Assembly: GCA_027062145.1 (NCBI GenBank)
Contig: JAMOTX010000008.1
Location: 1-11,988, forward strand
DNA: 11,988 nt
Direction of reading: 5' to 3'
Source: Candidatus Altimarinota bacterium
Lineage (GTDB): Bacteria; Patescibacteriota; Gracilibacteria; BD1-5; UBA6164
Each line of letters opens with the position of its first letter. The stretch's first letter is position 1. The notes below the pieces were generated by a model. That model was not told where the DNA came from and searched no databases. It was given only the letters and a program-made list of their open reading frames with translations. A program made the translations under genes and the position numbers. Below are positions 1 through 7,610 of the stretch, piece after piece.

Positions 1-2493
1 GCGATTAAAGCATTAAATTGAAAAAATGACTATAAATGATCATATACTAATATATATGCTAGAAAATCAAATAAAAATGATGTTGTAGTATCTATTGATA
101 AATCTTGAAAATCATTAAAAGCTATTAATGAATTAAATGAACATAGTGATGAATTTTATAAAGCATTAGAAGCTTATTTTGATGGTTGATTTAGAGATGA
201 TACTTTATCAGATATGTGAGGTTTACTATGATGGTTTGAAGAAGTAGTATGAGCTAATAATGCTGATGATTATTTTGATAAAATGAAATCTTATAAAGAA
301 AAATTAGAAGATAATGAAGATAAATTTAATGAAGAATTATTAAAATTATTACCAGAAAGAAAAGATTCAAATTGAAATTCTTTTAATGAAAGAGAATACT
401 CTTTATGATTATACGCTATTAGAGATATTGTTATAATGGCAGCTTTTCAAGATATTCCGCTTTTTGATATAAGATTAAATTTTGCAAAAAATTTAGTATC
501 ACATTGAGTACCTATGGATAAAGCTAAGGCATTAAAAAATTGGTTAGATTGATGAATGGTTTGAAAACCTAATTATTCAACTGAAAATTTAGAAAAAATT
601 TCATGAAATAGTAGTTTAGCTAATTTGAGAAAATTAAGAGCGACATTAACTTGATATGGTTTTTCAAATAAACAAATTGATTTTGCTTTAAAATGAGATT
701 TATCTACATTAACATTAAAACAAAAGAAAGTATTAAATACAATTCTTAATGATAGAATTATTCCTGATCTAGAAACACTTAGAATTGGAGGTTTTAATTT
801 CGTAGAAAGATGGTTTGATGATAAAGATTGAGAAATAAAAAATAAAATAAACAGATTAACATGAAATAAACATGAGTTATGAACTATTAGTGAATTAATA
901 GGTGAATGATCTAATTATGATGTTTCTTTAGAAAAAATTAATAATATTTATGTTTTAAGTATAGATGACTGGGGAAGTGATTCAATAAAAGTTTTCGAAT
1001 CTTTACCAAGTAAATTCAAAATTAAAAAAGCTTTAAAAAATTATAATAGTAATAATTTAGAGAATTGGGTAACAGAACCATTTATAGGAGTTTCTAAACA
1101 ACCTTTTTATGATTCTGATATTGATGATGATGTGACTAATGAAAATTTCGTATATGTAAAAGTAGATGATAATAAATTTATTGTTACTAAAAGTTGAAAA
1201 TATATAGAAATGAATCATAAACCAACTCAAAAAGAAATTAATAATTTTTATAAAAATGATTTAGAATGATTTAAAGTAATTCACAAAAATGGAGATATAG
1301 ATAGTAATATAAATATTTGAGAAAAATTAACTATAACTTGAGAAATCATTTGATTACTTAAAGAACAAAATAATGAAGATGATTTTTTCGGTACAGAAGA
1401 TGGTTTAGATGAATGAATTAAAAGAGTTGATTCAAGGTATGAATATACTAAATGAATTGCTAATGAATATATTTTTGCTAAAAAAGCTATTTCTGTATTA
1501 GAAGAAGAAAATAGTGAATTATTTAAAAGATTTTCAATTATTTCTGTATTTGAATCATCTAGTGATTTATTGAAAGCTTTTCCTACAAATGAAAATGTTT
1601 CAGAAAAAATAGAACAATTAGAAGATACTAATAATCCTGAAGAATATGTTGAAGTATTAAAAGAAATAAATCAAATTAAAGAGGTAAGAGAATATTTTGA
1701 TATTATTTCAAGTGCACATAAAAATAATACATCTCTTAATGTTTGGAAAAATTATAGATTAAATAATATAAATAAAAAAGTAGGATTAAAAAGAATTAAT
1801 AATACTTCTGAAAGAAAATTTAAATATTGAGAACCATTAGATATTGATTCTACATATGAGGAAGCATTAGAAAAAATGCAAAATGAAACTACTGAAAAAG
1901 GATGAACAATTCCTTCTAGAAACATATTATGAAATATTATTTCATGACTAATTGTAAAAGCTTGAATTACTGATATAACTGAAACTGATTTAGAGTCAGC
2001 AATAACTGAAAAATGGGAATCAATTAAATTAAGTGATATTAATAATAATATTGTTAATACAGCAAGAAATAAAAGACTTTCAAGTGATGAAATAACATCT
2101 AGTTTATGATTACAAGAAAAAAGAGGTGATACTCATTTGTTTCATACTGTAATTGAAAAAGAAGTTGTTTTATATAAAAAAAATTGAGAAAAAGTAACTA
2201 TTACTAAAATATATGATATTTACTTAAGACCAGAATGTACAAATGTATTAATCATTCCATGATCAAGTAATATTTTAGAAAAACTTGAACCTACTGATTT
2301 TAATATGGATATAACAAGTCTTAAAACTTCTACTTTGCCTATTAGTTTTTTAATGATTAAATGATTAGCTGATACAATTTCATGAAATTGATGAGGTGGA
2401 TGATCTAATAATTCTTGAAATCCAAGTAGTGAACCAATTGACGCTGATGTAATTACTATACCAACAACATGATGAACAGTACCTCCTTTATAA
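1..2493 (+). CDS. Large hypothetical protein, 5'-truncated by the window edge
   Basis: This frame is open from base 1 to a TAA at 2491-2493 when TGA is read as Gly, giving 830 residues with no start in the window. I do not recognise the family. The protein is hydrophilic and rich in Lys, Glu, Asp, Asn and Ser, with long probably helical stretches (for example residues 95-120) and no obvious membrane segment in the visible part. It has almost no cysteine; one lies in the motif RPEC near residue 745. The C-terminus changes character: after about residue 790 comes a low-complexity Gly/Asn/Ser linker with five Gly in a row (797-801, mixed TGA, GGT and GGA codons), then a short tail ending TVPPL. 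A Gly-rich tail and the exported-protein genes downstream would fit a secreted or surface protein, but the N-terminus that would show a signal peptide is missing, so this is inference. A canonical promoter follows directly, so it is probably a separate transcription unit from the next gene. The CDS call is firm; the function is unknown. Confidence 0.85.
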
Positions 2494-2498
2494 TATAT

Positions 2499-2526
2499 TT
2501 GACATATTATAATTAATATTTATTAT
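2499..2526 (+). promoter_or_regulatory. Probable sigma70-type promoter for the lipoprotein/surface-protein pair
   Basis: A perfect TTGACA (2499-2504) lies 5 bp after the preceding stop codon. With a 16-bp spacer the -10 is TATTAT (2521-2526), which would start transcription about 4 nt before the ATG at 2537 and make the mRNA nearly leaderless. A TATAAT at 2508-2513 is too close to pair with this -35, but could act alone and give a leader of roughly 17 nt. In such AT-rich DNA a -10 match means little; the perfect -35 is the main support. Confidence 0.45.
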
Positions 2527-2536
2527 ATATAAGATT

Positions 2537-2686
2537 ATGAAAAAAATAGGATTAATTTTTATGTTAGTTTTTATAATAACTTCTTGTACAAAAGAAGTTG
2601 AAATTCAAACTGAAACAGAAAATAAACAAATAATAGAAACTGAAACTATTCAAATACCAGAAATAAAGAATCAACCTAATTTTTAA
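2537..2686 (+). CDS. Small lipoprotein (49 aa)
   Basis: The ATG opens a 49-residue frame beginning MKKIGLIFMLVFIITSC: two lysines, a hydrophobic core and a lipobox (I-T-S-C) with the acceptor Cys at residue 17. This is a classic type II signal peptide, so the product should be lipidated and held on the outer face of the cytoplasmic membrane. The mature part is only about 33 residues, dominated by Thr, Glu, Gln and Ile with no Gly or further Cys, and resembles an unstructured acidic tether. It contains no TGA codon. It lies 43 bp after the large gene at 1-2493 and 14 bp before the surface-protein gene at 2701, probably in one transcript with the latter. No Shine-Dalgarno sequence precedes it. 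The family is not recognised. The lipobox makes a real gene likely despite the size. Confidence 0.75.
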   Translation: MKKIGLIFMLVFIITSCTKEVEIQTETENKQIIETETIQIPEIKNQPNF

Positions 2687-2700
2687 TTTAAAAAATTAAT

Positions 2701-4821
2701 ATGAAAAAAATATTTAATATATTTATATTGATATTATCATTTGTTTTATTTCAAAATAATACAAATGCTATTGAATTAGTTAATTCTAATACTCAAACTA
2801 ATTCTTGTGCATGAGCTGACGTAGATAGAATTTATTATATTAGTTGAGCTAGTGAATCTAGATTTATAGGGGACATGTTTTCAACTAGTGATGATAGATT
2901 AATATCAGATAGAAAAACTAAAGTTACAATATGGAGTTCTGATAATTCATTATTATCTGGTTGTAATAATTCTTGAGATTGGTCAAGAATAAGTACTTTA
3001 TCTCCTTGATCAAATACTAGAGTTTTAGCAATGTGAGCTAATTGTACTTTTAATAAACCTACAAACAATACAAATAGAACATTACAATTTGTTTATAATG
3101 TTTGATATTATGATATATTTTCTAATAATTGACAATATATTTGAGATTACAATTTAGGTTATTTCTTAAATACAACTGAAGCATCAGCTTGAGTTGCACA
3201 TATGGTTGATTATACTAATGTTTGATTTGATGATTTAAATGTTCATTCAAATGAATGTTTTAATGTTGAACTTAGATATTGTTGAGATGCTGTTGTGAGT
3301 AACTGAGAAACTTGTGATGATGGAAATAATGTAAATTGAGATGGGTGTAGCTCAACTTGTACTATAGAATTACCTCCTTCAAGTTCAAGTTCAAGTTCAA
3401 GTTCAAGTTCTTCAAGTTCAAGTTCAAGTTCTTCAAGTTCTTCAAGTTCTTCAAGTTCTTCAAGTTCTTCAAGTTCTTCAAGTTCTTCAAGTTGAGGATG
3501 AAACTCTTCATTTTGTTGAGATGGTAGAGTGCAAAGACCAAATTCTAATTTAGAAATGGAAGAATGTGATTTATGATCTGAATCTGATTGGGGATTTTGT
3601 AATAGTAACTGTACGTATTCAGATATTACAATTCCATGAACTTGTGATCCATCTATTAATTCATGTGATATTACAATACCATGAGATGGGGTAATTACTT
3701 TTTGAGTTACAGATAATGTAATTATTTGAGCATGAATGAATCCTTATATTGCTCACAATTTAGGTAAACCATATATTCAAAATAATTCTGATTATGATTT
3801 TTATTTTGATGAATTATGTGTTGTAGATAGAAACTGATCTACATTAATAGGTTCAAGTTTTTGTGAACCATTATGATTAATTCCAGCAAATAGTTCTAAA
3901 AAATATATTTCTAGAATTCCAAGCTTTGTAGGAGCAAAAGTTACTACTTGAAATTATGCAGATAATACATTAGTTACAACAATTAAGCATGATTGAGTTA
4001 GATATGATAATGCATACTTTGTTTCAGAATTAAATGTAAGAGTTGCTAAATCAAGTGTTGTTACAACATGAGGTTGAACTAGTTACTTATCTTCTTCAAA
4101 TAATGTTTGAAACATATCTGATATATCTAATAATTGAAGTTTAAATCCAAATAAAAATAAAAATTTTGTTTGAGTGTGAGTTTCAAATTGAGATGCGTCA
4201 AGTTATTCCAAAGAAATAAATGATATAGATTCAGTAAATGTTGTTGCTTGAGAATGAAGTGATTTTGAAAATAATATTTCAAATGTTTCAGATACATCAG
4301 GTAGCGCATTAGGTGATTCGGTATTATTATCAGATTTTGAAAATTATAACTGAATTGATAATGTATTTATTTTAAAAAATACTAATTTTAAAATAAATAA
4401 TGATATGTTTTCTTCTTTAAATTGAGCTAGAACTTATATTATAGAAAATTGAGATTTAGAAATAAACAATGATATTACATTTCCTGATAATATAGCATTT
4501 GTTGTAAAATGAGGTGATATATTAATTGATAAAAGTGTTGATTCAATTGATTGAACATATATTACAATTGTAAAAGATGGTAATTGATGAAAATTTAAAT
4601 GAATAAATGGTGATACTATTAATAGATTACTAGTTAATGGGTCGTTATATTGAAATATAGATGATTTAATTACTCATAGAACATATGTTAAACAAAATTC
4701 ATTTAATCAAATAGATGTTTGAACAATAGTAAGTTTTGGTTCTTCTTTATTTAGAAAAACAGCACCTTTACTTTCAGCATTTATTGATGAATATCAAGAA
4801 GCAACTAAAATCGCTAAATAA
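2701..4821 (+). CDS. Secreted surface protein with two Cys-rich DUF4215-type repeats and a 38-Ser linker
   Basis: A 706-residue exported protein. Residues 1-23 form a signal peptide (MKKIFNIFILILSFVLF, then a polar stretch ending TNA), with likely cleavage before IELV. Residues 194-220 match the myxococcal disulfide repeat / DUF4215 pattern (CGD, GETCDDGN, GDGCSSTC). A run of 38 serines follows (227-264), then a second, more divergent unit starting CGDGRVQ at 272 with cysteines at 289, 300 and 304. The middle (about 305-560) is Asn/Ser/Gly-rich and probably beta-structured. The C-terminal part (about 570-706) has regular short beta-like segments (IIENGDLEI, AFVVKGGDILIDKSV, LLVNGSLYG), suggesting a beta-helix or polymer-like fold. 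No LPXTG or C-terminal anchor helix is visible. The Cys pairs imply disulfides formed outside the cytoplasm. Many Gly are TGA codons, including the Gly of both CGD motifs. It likely shares a transcript with the lipoprotein 14 bp upstream and ends at a strong terminator. A role in adhesion or host contact is only a guess. Confidence 0.9.
3379..3492 (+). repeat. Ser-codon microsatellite encoding 38 consecutive serines
   Basis: A 114-bp run of TCA, AGT and TCT codons with no other residue. It starts with five copies of the 6-bp unit TCAAGT (3379-3408), passes through a mixed stretch, and ends in seven perfect copies of the 9-bp unit TCTTCAAGT (3430-3492). Because both units are multiples of 3, slippage would change linker length without shifting frame. 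The tract separates the two Cys-rich units of the surface protein and probably acts as a flexible, possibly glycosylated spacer (inference). Confidence 0.95.
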
Positions 4822-4854
4822 AAAAACGTAGTTATTACTACGTTTTTTTATTTA
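4815..4854. terminator. Bidirectional terminator with 18-bp arms between convergent genes
   Basis: A perfect inverted repeat: arms 4815-4832 and 4837-4854 around a 4-nt loop (TATT). The core is ACGTAGT/ACTACGT flanked by A and T runs, so either strand gives a hairpin followed by U residues. The TAA of the surface protein (4819-4821) and the TAA of the convergent methyltransferase (complement of 4852-4854) both lie inside the stem. Confidence 0.9.
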
Positions 4855-5889
4855 ATAAATTTTTGGAATAAATTTATATTTTACTTTATCTTTATATTTT
4901 AAATAATCTGAATCATTACTTAAATGCTTTTCTTCAGTAATTGCTCTAAGACAATAGATGAATGTCCATGCTATTAAACTAAATAAGACTATGAAAAAAT
5001 TCTTATAATCTCATGTATAAAAATTTCATATTAATAATGGTAATCATCAAATCCACCATGCTATATTTTTTGTTATATAAGCAGGATGTCTTATGTATTT
5101 ATAGGGTCATTTTACAATTATTCATCTGTTTGTAAGATTACTAGCTTTTAATCATAAAGATATTGAAGACCATGAATAAATTCACATTAAAATTAATATA
5201 AGTATATTTAAAGTTATATGTATATATTCATTATTAAAACTAGGAAATTCACTTGAATACCATCATATTAAATTAGTTGTATATATATTAAAAGGTGGGT
5301 AACATAAAAGAACTACAAACCATCATATAAAAGAAGAATCAACACTTTTAATTTTATTATTTAATTTATCTGATTCAATTAAATATCACAATGTGAAAAA
5401 TAAAACATCAAAAAATAATATTATGCTAAGAAATAGCCAAAAAAAGTGTTTATTAAAATATAAATAAAACTCTTTAGTTAAAAATGAAATATCATTATAT
5501 GATAAATAAATATTATTTAAAGTAGTTATAATATGTCATGTTAACCATATTATCATTAATGGAGCAAAAAATCATTTTACAAGTAATGCTAAAAATGAAG
5601 TTTTTATATTTTCTTTTTCTTTATTGTTTTTATTTTTTTTAAATAAAGAATCTATTATTGTTAATGCTTTTGATTTATTGTTATTTTTATAATAAAAGGG
5701 AACTAATAATATTATATATAATAATATTATTGATTGAAAAATATATAATGAATTAATATTTAAATCTATGAATTTAAATTGAAAATTTGTAATTAAAAAA
5801 TCTTTATAGTATCAAACTTGAGAATAAAACAAATATAATATTATTATATAGAATATAGTTGAAAAATAATTTTTTAGAAATAATGACAT
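4852..5889 (-). CDS. Membrane protein with isoprenylcysteine carboxyl methyltransferase (ICMT)/PEMT-like domain
   Basis: A 345-residue polytopic membrane protein. Hydrophobic segments are visible around residues 10-24, 47-66, 98-122, 150-170, 188-200, 224-246, 272-290 and 297-313. The C-terminal third carries the hallmark of the ICMT / phospholipid methyltransferase superfamily: KGPYKYIRHPAY (260-271), then the E-E-x-x-L element (TEEKHL, 318-323) and a tail of the form DYLKYKDKVKYKFIP. In this superfamily these elements bind S-adenosylmethionine within the membrane. The Gly of KGPY is a TGA codon. Bacterial relatives methylate varied small or lipid substrates, so the substrate cannot be predicted here, and true isoprenylcysteine is unlikely. 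The N-terminal 220 residues extend well beyond the minimal domain and I do not recognise them. ATG at 5889 is chosen because an in-frame stop lies 18 bp upstream (5905-5907); no Shine-Dalgarno is seen. It is transcribed alone, divergent from gmk and convergent with the surface-protein gene. The family is fairly sure, the substrate unknown. Confidence 0.85.
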
Positions 5890-6009
5890 AGAAGAATAGT
5901 TTACTTAATATAATTTTACTTTAACTATAAATTATAAATTGTAAATTTAAAGATTGATTTTTTGGCTTTTTTGTCTATATTTAGATTAATAAATGTTAAT
6001 ATATATATT
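5890..6009. promoter_or_regulatory. Divergent promoter region between the methyltransferase gene and gmk
   Basis: This 120-bp noncoding gap must drive genes in both directions. For gmk, TTGATT (5954-5959) and TATATT (5976-5981) are separated by 16 bp and would give a leader of about 20 nt. On the minus strand a TATAAT (complement of 5931-5936) lies about 42 bp before the methyltransferase ATG, but no good -35 accompanies it. The region is almost entirely A and T, so both assignments are tentative. I see no terminator, small ORF or RNA element in it. Confidence 0.35.
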
Positions 6010-6582
6010 ATGAATAAAGGACACATATACTTTATAATGTGAGTATCATGAGCATGAAAATGAACATTAATTAATTCATTAAAAAAATTAAATTTAAATT
6101 TTCATATACCTCTTTCATATAAATCAAGAGATAAAAGAGAATTTGAAGTAGATTGAATAGACGCATATTTTATTTCAACTGAAGAATTTGATAGTTGAAT
6201 TGAAAATGGTGAATATTTAGAATACGCAATCGTACACTGAATAGATTATTATGGTACAAAATATGATGATGTTATATTAAATTGAATTAATAAATGAAAA
6301 AATGTTATTAAAGAATTAGATGTATTGTGATTGAAAAGGTTAATGAAGGATAAACCTGAATTTTCAGAATATTATTCTACAATTTTTTTAAATATTCCGG
6401 TTGATCATTTAAGGGAAAGGATTACTAAAAGATGAGAAAATATTAGTGAAGAAGAATTAAAAAGAAGGGAAAATAGTGCTATAATGGAGGAAAGAGAAGC
6501 TAGACTTTTATGTGACTATATGTTGGATGCTACTCAATCACCAGAGAAAGTTTTAAGAGAAGTTTTAGATATAATTAATTAA
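6010..6582 (+). CDS. gmk: Guanylate kinase
   Basis: 190 residues, close to the usual bacterial size of about 200. Guanylate kinase phosphorylates GMP to GDP with ATP in the cytoplasm, an essential step to GTP and dGTP. The P-loop is at residues 11-19 (GVSGAGKGT); all three Gly of the loop and the one just after Lys are TGA codons. The GMP-binding region follows: SYKSRDKR (36-43), EVDGIDAYF (46-54), then ENGEYLEYAIVHG and YYGT (65-83). The lid element RGENISEEELKRR covers 141-153. The family usually has SYTTR where this protein has SYKSR; Arg40 is kept. Of 14 Gly codons 11 are TGA, 2 GGT and 1 GGA. The ATG at 6010 puts the P-loop 10 residues in, as usual; there is no Shine-Dalgarno. The stop is 1 bp before the trmD start, so the two are almost certainly co-transcribed and perhaps translationally coupled. 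Confidence 0.97.
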
Positions 6583-6583
6583 A

Positions 6584-7237
6584 ATGAAAATACATATAAT
6601 AACTATTTTTCCAGAAAGTTTTAATTCATATTTTTCAAGTTCAATAATTTGAAAAGCTAAAGATAACTGATTATTTGAACTAGAACTTCATAAATTAAAT
6701 GATTTTTCAAGTGATAAATTTAAGAGAGTTGATGATAAAGCATATTGAATGCATGGTCAGGTTATTTCACCAGAACCATTGTCTAAATCTATTGAATTTA
6801 TTTTTGAAAAAGAATGAAAAAAAATACCTGTTATATATATGTCACCAAGTTGAGATTTATTAAAACAGGAAAAAATAGAAGAATATTATCAAACAATTAA
6901 TTGAAATTTTATAATAATTTGTGGTCATTATGAGTGAATAGATCAAAGAATTATAGACTTATATGTTGATTATAAAATAAGTATATGAGAATATGTTTTA
7001 AGTAGTTGAGAAATTGCTGCAAGTGTTTTTTTAGATGCGTTTATTAGACATATACCATGAGTATTATGAAATAATACTTCATTAGAAGAAGATAGTTTTT
7101 CAAAAAAGTTTGATAGAAAAAAAGAATATCCAATTTATACACGTCCAGAAGAGTTTAAATGAAAAATAGTACCAGAAGTTTTATTGTCTTGAAATCATAA
7201 AAAAATTGATGAATGGAAAATTAATAATTTATCATAA
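6584..7237 (+). CDS. trmD: tRNA (guanine37-N1)-methyltransferase TrmD
   Basis: 217 residues. TrmD is a SPOUT-class, trefoil-knotted enzyme that transfers a methyl group from S-adenosylmethionine to N1 of G37, next to the anticodon of a tRNA subset, preventing +1 frameshifting. Family motifs run in order: IFPESF (8-13), IYMSPSG (84-90), the knot sequence ICGHYEGIDQRIID (112-125), ISIGEYVLSSGE (132-143), GVLGNNTSLEEDSF (159-172, with Asp170 in the position of the catalytic Asp), YPIYTRPEEFKG (182-193) and the C-terminal VPEVLLSGNHKKIDEW. By my count 13 of 15 Gly codons are TGA. One stretch differs from the usual proteins: the Gly-rich YGGGPGM segment is replaced by the shorter YGMHGQ (54-59). 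The gene starts 1 bp after gmk stops, and a small membrane-protein gene follows after 12 bp. No Shine-Dalgarno is present, which suits coupling to gmk. Confidence 0.97.
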
Positions 7238-7249
7238 TAATTAATAAAA

Positions 7250-7588
7250 ATGGAAATAAACTTAATTTTATTTGTTACAAATATATATGAAAGTATCACG
7301 TTTGATACATTTATAAAATTTTTTATTTTATATTTTTTTATAATTTGGATATCTGTTTTATTATGGGTAATGAAGGATGTTTCAAATAGAACTAATAATG
7401 TATTGTTACAAATTGTATCTGTTTTAATTATTTTAATACTTTCACCATTCTGAATATTTATATATTTATTAATTAGACCATCAGATACTTTATTTGAAAA
7501 GTATTATAATGAAATAGAAGAAAATTTAGATATTTTTCATCAAATAATAGAAGATAAAATGGCTGAAAAAAATAAAGAAAAAAAATAA
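7250..7588 (+). CDS. Small two-helix membrane protein (112 aa)
   Basis: 112 residues with two hydrophobic segments, about 22-41 and 51-75, separated by a short polar loop (KDVSNRTNN) and followed by a charged, helical C-terminal tail rich in Glu and Lys. The junction after the second helix reads GIFIYLLIRPSDTLFEKYY. An aromatic/aliphatic run ending in R-P followed by an acidic helix is, from memory, common in small uncharacterised CPR membrane proteins that often also carry a zinc ribbon; no cysteines are present here, so no ribbon. The Gly in SPFGIF is a TGA; read as a stop, the protein would be cut at 67 residues just inside the second helix. It follows trmD by 12 bp and is the last gene of the operon, with its stop inside the terminator stem. 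Function unknown. Confidence 0.85.
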
Positions 7589-7610
7589 GACTTTAAAGTC
7601 TTATTTTTTT
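7579..7610. terminator. Palindromic terminator shared by two convergent genes
   Basis: A perfect palindrome with 16-bp arms centred between 7594 and 7595; the core is AAGACTTTAAAGTCTT, flanked by an A run on the left and a T run on the right, so it reads as hairpin plus U tract on both strands. The TAA of the small membrane protein (7586-7588) lies exactly opposite the TAA of tig (complement of 7601-7603): the two stop codons pair with each other in the stem. Confidence 0.9.

Noticed and set aside
2835..3068. Open frame of 77 codons on the minus strand
   Set aside because: It lies wholly within the surface-protein gene, has Leu/Ser/Asp composition typical of reversed Asn/Ser-rich coding sequence, and shows no motif or start signal.
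3379..3492. Possible CRISPR array or noncoding repeat
   Set aside because: Units of 6 and 9 bp without spacers, all in frame as Ser codons inside a long gene; it is a coding microsatellite.
4127..4309. Open frame of 60 codons on the minus strand
   Set aside because: Antisense to the surface-protein gene, low-complexity Leu/Tyr/Asn/His content, no ribosome-binding site.
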